Source of the DNA: an uncultured Tenacibaculum sp.
Lineage (GTDB): Bacteria; Bacteroidota; Bacteroidia; Flavobacteriales; Flavobacteriaceae
NCBI GenBank assembly: GCA_947492185.1
Contig: CANLMR010000006.1
Span: 148,277-212,276, forward strand
Direction: 5' to 3'
Length of the DNA stretch: 64,000 nucleotides
The notes below the pieces were generated by a model. That model was not told the origin of the DNA. It saw only the letters and a list, made by a program, of their open reading frames with translations, and did not search any database. Within the stretch, counting starts at the first letter, position 1. Every line of letters starts with the position of its first letter. This document shows positions 31,432 through 40,300 of the stretch, piece by piece. Both the position numbers and the translations under genes were made by a program.

Positions 31432-32001
31432 TTACTCTAACTTAATTTTATATTTTTCTAATAAATTAGCAACATTATCTTTAGAAAACACGGCTTTTTC
31501 TATTCTATTAGTTTCAACATCTATCGAAAAGTTACGTGATGTTCTAAAATTTACACTTCGTAAATCTGTTTCTTCGAAAATAGAACCCAGTAAATCACAG
31601 TTATCAAAATATGAAAACTGAACATCTGCTTCTGTAAAATCAACTTCCTTTATACTAGAATCTACAAATTGAAAATTCTGCATTTTTAATTGAAAGAACG
31701 AAGAATAATCTAATTGACAATCTTTAAAATTAATTCTAAGTAAAAACGGGTCAACTTCATAAAATTTAACTCCTAATAACTTAGAATTATAAAAATGAGT
31801 ATCCTTAAAACTCGAATCTTTTAAACGAGCATTACTCAAATTACAATCTATAAATTCACATTCTAAAAATTCTGAATTGTTGATATGCAATTCAGAAAAA
31901 TCACAATTCTTAAACTCACAAGAATCAAAGTCAGTTCTACTAAGTTGTTCACTAGTAAAACTGACTTTGATAAAAGTTTCATTATCAAAATAATCGTTCA
32001 T
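31432..32001 (-). CDS. Pentapeptide-repeat protein
   Basis: Repeated A(D/N)LxF-like units: FDSCEFKNCDFSELHINNSEFLECEFIDCNLSNARLKDSSF. Confidence 0.9.
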   Translation of the reverse strand: MNDYFDNETFIKVSFTSEQLSRTDFDSCEFKNCDFSELHINNSEFLECEFIDCNLSNARLKDSSFKDTHFYNSKLLGVKFYEVDPFLLRINFKDCQLDYSSFFQLKMQNFQFVDSSIKEVDFTEADVQFSYFDNCDLLGSIFEETDLRSVNFRTSRNFSIDVETNRIEKAVFSKDNVANLLEKYKIKLE

Positions 32002-32054
32002 TATTTATCAATTATAAACTTAAATATTGATCTATTTTCTTTGTTAAGAATTAT

Positions 32055-34157
32055 TTATTTTAACCCTCTTGCTTTTAACATTGGTTCTGCTTTTGGATCT
32101 CTTCCTGCGAAAATTTTATACATTTCTGCATAATCCATTGTACTTCCTCTAGATAAAACTTCTTTACGGAATTTATCACCATTAGCTCTAGTTAATAATC
32201 CATTATTTTTGAACCAATCGTAAGCATCATGACTCAACATTTCCGTCCATAAATACGAATAGTAACCTGCTGCATAACCTCCGCTGAAAATATGAGCAAA
32301 ATATGTAGAACGATATCTTGGTGGAATTTCATCCACATTTAATTTCATTTTTTCTAGGGCTTCTTTTTCAAACTTAGCAACATCATCTACATTAGTATCT
32401 ACACTAATTGTATGCCATTGCATATCTAAATTTGATGAACATAAATTTTCAATAATTGAATATCCTTGATTGAAAGTTCCAGCATCTTTTATTTTCTTTA
32501 ATAAAGCTTCTGGAATTACTTCTCCAGTTTTATGGTGTATAGCATAGTTATTTAACACATCTGGGTGTGTTGACCAGTTTTCATTTACCTGAGATGGAAA
32601 TTCCACAAAATCTCTTGCTGTGCTTGTTCCTGAAATTGAAGCATATTGTTGATCTCCAAATAAACCATGTAAAGCATGACCAAATTCATGGAACATAGTT
32701 TCTACCTCATCAAAACTAATTAAGGCTGGTTCTCCATCTGCTGGTTTTGGAGAATTACACACATTGTAAATCACTGGCTTTTGGTTACGTAATTTTGATT
32801 GCTTTACAAAAGCACTCATCCAAGCTCCTCCTCTTTTACTATCTCTAGAAAAGAAATCTCCATAGTACAAGCCTAATTTACTTCCATCTTCTTCAAAAAT
32901 TTCATACACCACAACATCTGGATGATATACAGGAATATCTGTTCTCTTTTTAAATGATAAACCATATAATTTATTAGCTGCAAAGAACACTCCTTTTTCT
33001 AATACATTATTAATCTCGAAGTACTGCTTTACTTCTTCTTCATCTAAACTATACTTAGACTTACGAACTTTTTCAGCATAAAAATTCCAATCGTACGGTG
33101 TTAATTTAAAATCTCCTCCATTCTTTTTAATTTCAGCTTGAATTTCTTTTACTTCTGAAGCAGCCTTCTCTAAAGAACCAGGTATTAAGTTATTAAACAT
33201 GTTAAAAACCTTATCTGGCGTAGAAGCCATAGTTCCTTGTAAACTCCAACTTGCATAATTATCAAAACCTAAAATTTTAGCTTTTTTAGCACGTAACACT
33301 ACCATTTCTTTAACTAAGTCAGAAGTATCATACTCTCCTCCCTCAGTTCTACAAATAGATTTTTTGAATAATTTTTCTCTAACTTTTCTGTCCGCTAAAG
33401 TTTGTAAAGATGGTTGTTGTGTAGTGTTAATTAATTGGATTTCATATTTCCCCTCTTTTTCTAAAGATTTAATTTTTTCATCAGAAAAACCTTTCAACTT
33501 ATCTTTACTATCAACAACTACTCCTCCTTTTTTACTTGCATCTAACAATTTCTTTCCAAAATCGTTAGATAAACTAGCTAGTTTAGCGTTGATATCTTTT
33601 AGTTTCGCTTTATCTTCTTCTGATAAATTAGCACCCGCTTTTGCAAATCTTTTAAATGTTTCTTTTACTAACTGTTTAGATTCAGCATCTAAGTTTAAAC
33701 TCTCTAAATTATTATGAACGGTTTTTATTCTTTCAAACAACTTGGTATTTAATAAAATCTCGTCGTTGTGCTTTGAAAATTTTGGAGCAAGTTCTTTCTG
33801 ATTTTCTTTAATTACATCATTTGTATGCGCTCCTGCTAATGCATAAAATACTGCAGTTACATTATCTAATGTTTTACTACTTTCTTCTAAAGCTAAAATT
33901 GTGTTTTCAAAAGTAGGTGCATCTGTATTAGCAACTATTTTCGTAATTTCTTCATTTTGAACTTCCATACCTTTTAAAATAGCTGGCATAAAATGTTCAT
34001 TTTTGATTTTTGTAAAATCAGGAGCTCCATAGTCTAAAGTACTTTTTACTAATAATGGGTTTTCTGAAGTACTCATATCATTTGCGTCTTTTTTTGATTC
34101 TTTGGTATTACAACTAAAAGCAAAAACTAGTGTTGCAATAAAAATATATTTCTTCAT
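32055..34157 (-). CDS. M3 family metallopeptidase (dipeptidyl carboxypeptidase-like) lipoprotein
   Basis: Lipobox VFAFSC; MFHEFGHALHGLFGDQQY. Confidence 0.95.
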   Translation of the reverse strand: MKKYIFIATLVFAFSCNTKESKKDANDMSTSENPLLVKSTLDYGAPDFTKIKNEHFMPAILKGMEVQNEEITKIVANTDAPTFENTILALEESSKTLDNVTAVFYALAGAHTNDVIKENQKELAPKFSKHNDEILLNTKLFERIKTVHNNLESLNLDAESKQLVKETFKRFAKAGANLSEEDKAKLKDINAKLASLSNDFGKKLLDASKKGGVVVDSKDKLKGFSDEKIKSLEKEGKYEIQLINTTQQPSLQTLADRKVREKLFKKSICRTEGGEYDTSDLVKEMVVLRAKKAKILGFDNYASWSLQGTMASTPDKVFNMFNNLIPGSLEKAASEVKEIQAEIKKNGGDFKLTPYDWNFYAEKVRKSKYSLDEEEVKQYFEINNVLEKGVFFAANKLYGLSFKKRTDIPVYHPDVVVYEIFEEDGSKLGLYYGDFFSRDSKRGGAWMSAFVKQSKLRNQKPVIYNVCNSPKPADGEPALISFDEVETMFHEFGHALHGLFGDQQYASISGTSTARDFVEFPSQVNENWSTHPDVLNNYAIHHKTGEVIPEALLKKIKDAGTFNQGYSIIENLCSSNLDMQWHTISVDTNVDDVAKFEKEALEKMKLNVDEIPPRYRSTYFAHIFSGGYAAGYYSYLWTEMLSHDAYDWFKNNGLLTRANGDKFRKEVLSRGSTMDYAEMYKIFAGRDPKAEPMLKARGLK

Positions 34158-34172
34158 TTGTTAAGTATTTGA

Positions 34173-35033
34173 TTAATCTATTGCTTTTAGACTTAAATCT
34201 AAATTATATACTGAATGTGTAAGTGCACCAGAAGAGATAAAATCTACTCCACATTCGGCATACTTACGAATTGTTTTCTCATTAATTCCACCAGAACTTT
34301 CAGTCAAACATTGCTTCCCAATAAGTTTAACTGCCTTACGAGTGTCTTCGTAATTAAAGTTATCTATTAAAATACGATATACTCCTTCATTAGATAAAAT
34401 TTCTTTGATTTCTTCTAAATCTCTAGCCTCTACTATAATTTTAATGTCAAGTTCTTTTTCTTTTAAATACTTTTTGGTTTTAGTAATAGCTTGAGTTATA
34501 CCACCAGCAAAATCAATATGATTATCTTTAATCATAACCATATCATATAAGGCGAAACGATGGTTTTCTCCTCCTCCAATTTTTACTGCCCATTTTTCTA
34601 AAGCCCTAATTCCAGGAGTAGTTTTACGTGTATCTAAAACTTTTGTTTTAGTTCCATCAAGTAAATCCATAAAAAAACGCGTTTTAGTAGCAATAGCACT
34701 CATACGTTGCATAGCATTTAAAACTAATCGTTCAGCTTGTAAAATAGATTGTGATTTCCCTGAAACATAAAATACTATATCTCCATATTTTACTTTTTCA
34801 CCATCATTAATTAAAGTTTCTACTTTAAGATTAGCATCAACATAGGAAAATACCATTTTAGCAAATTCAACTCCTGCTATAATTCCTTCATCTTTTACTA
34901 ATAATTTTGCCTTACCTGTAGCATCATCTGGTATACATGATAACGAAGTATGATCTCCATCTCCAATATCTTCGCGTATAGCATTTGAAATAATTAAATC
35001 GAGTTCTTTATTAAATTGTTCTTGTGATATCAT
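34173..35033 (-). CDS. nadC: Nicotinate-nucleotide diphosphorylase (carboxylating)
   Basis: REDIGDGDHTSL, DTRKTTPGIRALEKWAVKIGGGENHRFALYDMVMIKDNH. Confidence 0.97.
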   Translation of the reverse strand: MISQEQFNKELDLIISNAIREDIGDGDHTSLSCIPDDATGKAKLLVKDEGIIAGVEFAKMVFSYVDANLKVETLINDGEKVKYGDIVFYVSGKSQSILQAERLVLNAMQRMSAIATKTRFFMDLLDGTKTKVLDTRKTTPGIRALEKWAVKIGGGENHRFALYDMVMIKDNHIDFAGGITQAITKTKKYLKEKELDIKIIVEARDLEEIKEILSNEGVYRILIDNFNYEDTRKAVKLIGKQCLTESSGGINEKTIRKYAECGVDFISSGALTHSVYNLDLSLKAID

Positions 35034-35070
35034 TCTTTTATTCTTATTGATGTAAAAATAGCATTTTTAC

Positions 35071-35149
35071 AATTACGAGTTAAGAATTGATAATTACGAA
35101 TTAATTTATACATGAAAAATTCGTAATTCATAATTCAACATTCGTAATT
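35071..35149. repeat. AATTACGA repeat cluster (two direct, two inverted copies)
   Basis: AATTACGA at 35071 and 35092; TCGTAATT at 35121 and 35142; 11-bp perfect inverted pair AATTACGAATT/AATTCGTAATT. Confidence 0.8.
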
Positions 35150-35152
35150 TTG
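35145..35152 (+). promoter_or_regulatory. -7 box TAATTTTG for rlmH
   Basis: TAnnTTTG ending 5 nt before ATG 35157. Confidence 0.5.
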
Positions 35153-35156
35153 GAAT

Positions 35157-35630
35157 ATGAAAATCAAATTACTCGCTGTTGGGAAAACTGATGATAAAAA
35201 TTTAAATCAGTTAATAGAATTATATCAAAATCGATTAAAACACTATGTAAAATTCGAGATAGAAATTATTCCTGATATTAAGAATGTAAAAAATCTATCC
35301 GAAGCACAACAAAGAGAAAAGGAAGGTGATTTTATTCTTGCTAAACTTCAAAACACAGATCAACTTATTTTATTGGATGACAAAGGAAAACAATACACTT
35401 CTATCGAATTTTCTCAATTTCTACAAAAAAAAATGAACTCTGGAATTAAACAATTAGTTCTGGTTATTGGCGGACCTTATGGTTTTTCAGATGCAGTATA
35501 TAAAAAGGCAAATGGAAAATTATCATTATCAAAAATGACGTTTTCTCACCAAATGATTCGTTTGTTTATAGTTGAGCAAATTTATCGTGGTTTTACCATT
35601 CTTAAGAATGAACCTTATCATCATGAGTAA
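35157..35630 (+). CDS. rlmH: 23S rRNA (pseudouridine1915-N3)-methyltransferase
   Basis: MKIKLLAVGKT, VIGGPYGFSDAVY, SKMTFSHQMIRLFIVEQIYRG. Confidence 0.97.
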   Translation: MKIKLLAVGKTDDKNLNQLIELYQNRLKHYVKFEIEIIPDIKNVKNLSEAQQREKEGDFILAKLQNTDQLILLDDKGKQYTSIEFSQFLQKKMNSGIKQLVLVIGGPYGFSDAVYKKANGKLSLSKMTFSHQMIRLFIVEQIYRGFTILKNEPYHHE

Positions 35631-35655
35631 TTATCATTGAATATTATTAAATACC

Positions 35656-35663
35656 TATATTTG
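35656..35663 (+). promoter_or_regulatory. -7 box TATATTTG
   Basis: Lies inside the track ORF, supporting the ATG at 35691. Confidence 0.55.
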
Positions 35664-35690
35664 AATCTCAACAATAAATTTAATAAGATT

Positions 35691-36122
35691 ATGAAAAAAT
35701 TTATCTTATCTATCGTATTCATGGGATTATTCTCATTAACAACAAGTGCACAAGAAGTTGGTATTCGTTTTGGAGACGTTACTGGTGGAAAGGTTGCTAT
35801 TGATGCTGTTTTTTCTGCAGGAAAATATAGCAGAATTCATGCTGATGTATCTTTTGGTGATGGTGTTGGTGTGGATGTATTATGGGACTTTATCTACAGA
35901 CCTCTTGGTGACGACGGACTAAAATGGTATTTAGGTGTTGGTCCAAATGCTTATTTAAGTAATCCTTTTGCACTAGGAGTTGTTGGTGAAATTGGTCTTG
36001 AATACCGATTCAAAAAAGCTCCAATTGTTATTGGCGCAGATTGGAGACCTAACTTTATTCTTATTGAAACAACAGATTTTGTGGCTGATAAATTCGGTCT
36101 GAATATCAGATATGTATTCTAG
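35691..36122 (+). CDS. Small outer-membrane-beta-barrel-like protein
   Basis: Signal peptide MKKFILSIVFMGLFSLTTSAQ; ends in aromatic residue F; alternating strands. Confidence 0.7.
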   Translation: MKKFILSIVFMGLFSLTTSAQEVGIRFGDVTGGKVAIDAVFSAGKYSRIHADVSFGDGVGVDVLWDFIYRPLGDDGLKWYLGVGPNAYLSNPFALGVVGEIGLEYRFKKAPIVIGADWRPNFILIETTDFVADKFGLNIRYVF

Positions 36123-36149
36123 AGATTTATAAAAATATACACTACTACT

Positions 36150-36177
36150 AAAAAGATGTACTTAGGTACATCTTTTT
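36150..36177 (+). terminator. Rho-independent terminator
   Basis: AAAAAGATGTAC-ttag-GTACATCTTTTT. Confidence 0.8.
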
Positions 36178-36196
36178 GTTTTATAAAACAATACAC

Positions 36197-36204
36197 TACT
36201 TTTG
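36197..36204 (+). promoter_or_regulatory. -7 box TACTTTTG for rdgB
   Basis: TAnnTTTG 20 bp upstream of ATG 36224. Confidence 0.5.
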
Positions 36205-36223
36205 CTGCTTTACCAAATTATCT

Positions 36224-36799
36224 ATGAAACTTGTATTTGCAACCAATAACCTAAACAAACTCAAAGAGGTTCAAGAAATGTTACCTGAATCTATAGAACT
36301 ATTATCGTTAAAAGATATTGGTTGTTTTGAAGATATTGAAGAAACTGCTACTACCTTAGAAGGCAATGCACAAATTAAAGCAAATCATATTACTAATAAG
36401 TATAAATATAATTGTTTTGCAGATGATACTGGACTAGAAGTTATGGCTTTAAACGGTGAACCTGGAGTTTACTCTGCTCGTTACGCTGGAGAACCAGCCA
36501 ATGCAGAGAAAAACATGCAAAAGTTACTTCAAAACTTAAACTCTAACACAAAAAGAGATGCTCATTTTAAGACTTCAATTTGTTTAAATCTAGATGGAAA
36601 ACAATACCTATTTAATGGTATTTGTAAAGGGGGAATTTTAACTGAAAAGAAAGGTGAAAAAGGTTTTGGTTATGATCCTATTTTTCAACCAGAAGGATAT
36701 GAAAAGTCGTTTGCTGAAATGAGTTCTGAAGAAAAAAATAAAATTAGCCACAGAGGTTTAGCCATCAAAAAACTTATTGATTTTTTAAAAACGTATTAA
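36224..36799 (+). CDS. rdgB: RdgB/HAM1 family non-canonical purine NTP pyrophosphatase
   Basis: [41 protein letters not shown]. Confidence 0.96.
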   Translation: MKLVFATNNLNKLKEVQEMLPESIELLSLKDIGCFEDIEETATTLEGNAQIKANHITNKYKYNCFADDTGLEVMALNGEPGVYSARYAGEPANAEKNMQKLLQNLNSNTKRDAHFKTSICLNLDGKQYLFNGICKGGILTEKKGEKGFGYDPIFQPEGYEKSFAEMSSEEKNKISHRGLAIKKLIDFLKTY

Positions 36800-36826
36800 T
36801 CCACTTACTTTACAGTAAATCTTAAA

Positions 36827-37858
36827 ATGGAGAATCATAAAACTTATATTAAACAATTTACTCTACTCGGAATCCTATTGATTTTGATAAGTTTTTTTAA
36901 TATTAGTATTGGTTCTATATACATTCCATTGCCAGAAATTTTCAAAACACTAGTAGGGCAAACACCTGTAAAATCAAGCTGGGAAACAATTATCCTAAAT
37001 TACAGATTACCAAAAACAATTACTGCAATATTAGTAGGTTCTGGGCTTGCTGTTAGCGGTTTATTGATGCAAACATTATTTAGAAACCCACTTGCAGGTC
37101 CTTTTGTATTAGGTATATCTTCTGGTGCAAGTTTAGGTGTTGCCTTATTTTTATTAGGCAGTAGTCTTTTAGGTGGCCTTTTTAGTTTTTCTGCTTTTTT
37201 AAGTTGGGGTTTACCACTAGCATCAAGCTTTGGAGCTTTTATGGTTTTACTCGCTGTAATAATTGCCTCCAACAAAGTAAGAAACACTATGTCTATTTTA
37301 ATTATCGGGTTAATGTTTGGCTCATTAGCTTCAGCTTTAATTAGTGTACTCTCTTTTTTTAGTGAGGCTGAACAAATTAAACAATTTGTATTTTGGGGAT
37401 TTGGAAGTTTAGGGAATTTAACCTGGAATGAAATCTTAATTTTCTTCGGAATATTTAGTATTGCAGCTCTAGGTATATTTATTTCTATAAAACCATTAAA
37501 TAGTTTTTTACTTGGAGAAAACTATGCAAAAAGCTTAGGAATCAACACCAAGAAAAGCAGAAATATTATTTTAATTATAACAAGTTTATTAACTGGTGTT
37601 ATCACAGCATTTTGTGGTCCAATTGCTTTTATTGGTTTAGCTGTTCCACATATTACCAAATTGATATTTAAAACCTCAAATCATAAAATTTTAGTTCCTG
37701 CTGTGGCAATATTAGGAGGAATCATTTTATTACTTTGTGATAGTATTGCTCAGTTACCAAACAATGAATTTACATTGCCAATTAATGCTATTACTTCTTT
37801 ATTTGGAGCACCAGTAGTAATATGGTTATTAATTAGAAAAAAGAAAATATACGTTTAA
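36827..37858 (+). CDS. FecCD family ABC transporter permease (siderophore/haem/B12-type)
   Basis: YRLPKTITAILVGSGLAVSGLLMQTLFRNPLAGPFVLGISSGASLG; GPIAFIGLAVPHI. Confidence 0.95.
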   Translation: MENHKTYIKQFTLLGILLILISFFNISIGSIYIPLPEIFKTLVGQTPVKSSWETIILNYRLPKTITAILVGSGLAVSGLLMQTLFRNPLAGPFVLGISSGASLGVALFLLGSSLLGGLFSFSAFLSWGLPLASSFGAFMVLLAVIIASNKVRNTMSILIIGLMFGSLASALISVLSFFSEAEQIKQFVFWGFGSLGNLTWNEILIFFGIFSIAALGIFISIKPLNSFLLGENYAKSLGINTKKSRNIILIITSLLTGVITAFCGPIAFIGLAVPHITKLIFKTSNHKILVPAVAILGGIILLLCDSIAQLPNNEFTLPINAITSLFGAPVVIWLLIRKKKIYV

Positions 37859-37875
37859 AATAAATCTATAAAAGT

Positions 37876-38673
37876 ATTTCAAACAAAAACGAACATATAA
37901 TTTTACAAACTCAGAATTTATCTATAGGATATATTTCTAAAAAAACTAAAAAAGTACTGCTTGATTCTATTAACTTAGATATCAAAAAAGGTGAATTTGT
38001 TGCTTTACTTGGGAAAAATGGAGCTGGAAAATCTACCTTGTTAAGAACAATAAGTAAAGTTCAAGATAAATTAGTCGGTAACATTATTATTAATCAAAAA
38101 AAACTAGACGATTATTCTCAACATGAATTAGCTAAAACTATGAGTGTAGTTTTAACAGAACGTTTACCTGAGAGTCAATTAACTGTATTTGAAATTGTTG
38201 CACTAGGGAGACAACCCTACACAAATTGGTTGGATAAATTATCAAAAGAAGATATTAAAAAAGTACTTCATGCATTAGAACTTACTAATGTTTTACATTT
38301 AAAAGACCGCCCTTTTTACAAGTTAAGTGATGGACAATTACAACGCGTACTTATAGCTAGAGCATTAGCTCAAGATACAGAAATCATTATACTTGACGAA
38401 CCTACAGCACATCTAGACATTCATCATACTTATAAGATATTCTCACTGTTACAAGAACTGGTAAAAACAACAAAAAAAACAATACTTATTTCAACTCATG
38501 AAGTAAATCTAGCCTTAAAACTTGCTGATTCATTTGTACTAATCTCAAATGAAAAGTTGCATAGTGGTAATGCAAAAGAATTGATGAAACAAAATGCTTT
38601 TTCAACATTATTTCCTAAAGAACTTATTAGTTTTAACAAAAATTTACAACAGTTCGTCATCAACAAAAATTAA
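37876..38673 (+). CDS. ABC transporter ATP-binding protein, partner of the FecCD permease; apparent ATT start
   Basis: Frame open from TAA at 37861: ISNKNEHIILQTQNLSIGYISKKTKKVLLDSINLDIKKGEFVALLGKNGAGKSTLL; LSDGQLQRVLIARALAQDTEIIILDEPTAHLD. Confidence 0.85.
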   Translation: MSNKNEHIILQTQNLSIGYISKKTKKVLLDSINLDIKKGEFVALLGKNGAGKSTLLRTISKVQDKLVGNIIINQKKLDDYSQHELAKTMSVVLTERLPESQLTVFEIVALGRQPYTNWLDKLSKEDIKKVLHALELTNVLHLKDRPFYKLSDGQLQRVLIARALAQDTEIIILDEPTAHLDIHHTYKIFSLLQELVKTTKKTILISTHEVNLALKLADSFVLISNEKLHSGNAKELMKQNAFSTLFPKELISFNKNLQQFVINKN

Positions 38674-38697
38674 ATTTGAGACTGCAAAAGATTTAAG

Positions 38698-38705
38698 TAT
38701 TTTTG
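38698..38705 (+). promoter_or_regulatory. -7 box TATTTTTG
   Basis: TAnnTTTG upstream of 38746. Confidence 0.5.
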
Positions 38706-38745
38706 ATAACACATTAATTAGCTTAACAAAAGAATTTTAATTTAA

Positions 38746-39783
38746 ATGAAAAAAATAATTTTAGCTACTTGGGCATTAGCTGCTGTTGCATGTAGTACTA
38801 GTCAAAATGCCACTAAAAACACTAGTAGCAAAAAAACCGATAACAACCCTACAACATACGCAGAAACTATTACTGCTAAAGATTTAGGAAAACATTTATT
38901 CGTATACGCATCTGATGAATTTGAAGGCCGTAATACTGGTGAACCAGGACAAAAGAAAGCTGTTAATTATCTAAAAGATTTTTATATCAGTAAGGGAATA
39001 GCATCACCTTTAGGGGGAAATGATTACTTCCAAAAAGTACCTTCTTCTTATTTGAGTAATAATAGAAGAGGAATGAAGTTAAACGACTCTGAAAATGTTG
39101 TTGCATTTATTAAAGGAACTGAAAAACCTGATGAGATTATTGTAATTTCAGCACATTTAGATCACGAAGGAGTAAAAAATGGTGAAGTATATAATGGAGC
39201 TGATGATGACGGTTCTGGTACTGTTGCTATCTTAGAAATTGCAGAGGCATTCAAAAAAGCTGCAGAAGACGGAAACGGACCTAAACGTTCTATCTTATTT
39301 TTACACGTAACTGGTGAAGAAAAAGGTTTATTAGGTTCTAAATACTATACTGAGAATCCTATTTTCCCATTAAAAAACACAGTTACTGATTTAAATATAG
39401 ATATGATTGGTAGAATTGATGCTCGTCATAAAGGAAATCCAAACTATGTGTATTTGATTGGTTCAGATAAATTAAGTACTGAATTACATGAGCTTTCAGA
39501 ATCGGTAAATAAAAAATATATGAACATCGATTTAGATTATAAATACAATGATGAGAACGATCCAAATCGTTTTTATTATCGTTCAGACCATTATAATTTT
39601 GCTAAACATAACATTCCAATTATATTTTATTTTAATGGAACTCATGCTGATTACCATAGACCAACAGATACTCCAGATAAAATTAATTACGATTTATTAG
39701 AGAACAGAACACGTTTAGTTTTCTATACTGCTTGGGAAGTTGCAAACAGAGAAAATCGTATTGTAGTAGATAAGGCAAACTAA
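38746..39783 (+). CDS. M28 family metallopeptidase lipoprotein
   Basis: Lipobox AAVAC; ISAHLDHEG, GADDDGSGT, TGEEKGLLGSKYY. Confidence 0.95.
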   Translation: MKKIILATWALAAVACSTSQNATKNTSSKKTDNNPTTYAETITAKDLGKHLFVYASDEFEGRNTGEPGQKKAVNYLKDFYISKGIASPLGGNDYFQKVPSSYLSNNRRGMKLNDSENVVAFIKGTEKPDEIIVISAHLDHEGVKNGEVYNGADDDGSGTVAILEIAEAFKKAAEDGNGPKRSILFLHVTGEEKGLLGSKYYTENPIFPLKNTVTDLNIDMIGRIDARHKGNPNYVYLIGSDKLSTELHELSESVNKKYMNIDLDYKYNDENDPNRFYYRSDHYNFAKHNIPIIFYFNGTHADYHRPTDTPDKINYDLLENRTRLVFYTAWEVANRENRIVVDKAN

Positions 39784-39802
39784 TTAACAGAAACATTTTT
39801 TG

Positions 39803-39832
39803 AAAAACTCGCTTATTTGCGAGTTTTTTTTA
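39803..39832 (+). terminator. Rho-independent terminator
   Basis: AAAACTCGC-ttatt-GCGAGTTTTTTTT. Confidence 0.8.
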
Positions 39833-39856
39833 TTTTTAAGGTAAACTAATCAACGT

Positions 39857-40219
39857 ATGGATTTAATAATAAAAGTTCTAATAGGAATTATCGCTGTATT
39901 TCATATTTATATTTTATGGTTTGAAATGTTTGCTTGGGAAACAAGAGGAAGAAAAGTTTTTAAACACTTTCCCGCTGAATTATTCCCTAAGACTAAAACA
40001 TTAGCAGCAAATCAAGGTTTGTATAATGGTTTTTTAGCGGCTGGACTAATTTGGACATTTTTTATTGAAAATGTAGAATGGAAAACTAATGTTTCTATTT
40101 TCTTTCTGAGCTGTGTTGCTACAGCAGGGGTATATGGAGCGTTATCTGCTAGTAAGAAAATTTTCTTCGTACAAGGATTACCAGCTATTATTGCTTTAAT
40201 CTTAATTTTATTAAAATAA
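39857..40219 (+). CDS. DUF1304 family membrane protein
   Basis: HIYILWFEMFAWETRGRKVF, NQGLYNGFLAAGLIW. Confidence 0.9.
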   Translation: MDLIIKVLIGIIAVFHIYILWFEMFAWETRGRKVFKHFPAELFPKTKTLAANQGLYNGFLAAGLIWTFFIENVEWKTNVSIFFLSCVATAGVYGALSASKKIFFVQGLPAIIALILILLK

Positions 40220-40224
40220 AAACG

Positions 40225-40291
40225 GTCATTACGAAGTCTTTAAGACTGAAGTAATCTTTTATAGAGATTGCTTTATTTTATTCGCAATGAC
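40225..40291. repeat. REP-like imperfect inverted repeat element
   Basis: GTCATTACGAA ... TTCGCAATGAC with inner AAGTAATCT/AGATTGCTT arms. Confidence 0.7.
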
Positions 40292-40300
40292 TATACTATG

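Noticed and set aside
35071-35149. AATTACGA repeats as a CRISPR-like array
   Set aside because: Repeat units are only ~8-11 bp, in both orientations, with no spacers or cas genes.
35637-35690. 5' extension of the small outer-membrane protein ORF
   Set aside because: It contains the -7 box TATATTTG (35656-35663), and a signal peptide starts at ATG 35691.
36176-36223. 5' extension of rdgB
   Set aside because: It overlaps a terminator and a -7 box; MKLVFATNN at 36224 is the conserved N-terminus.
37000-37287. Minus-strand 95-aa ORF in the FecCD permease
   Set aside because: Antisense shadow of a hydrophobic coding region.
37840-37880. Programmed frameshift fusing permease and ATPase
   Set aside because: The ATPase frame has a TAA at 37861 after the permease stop, so shifted ribosomes would terminate.
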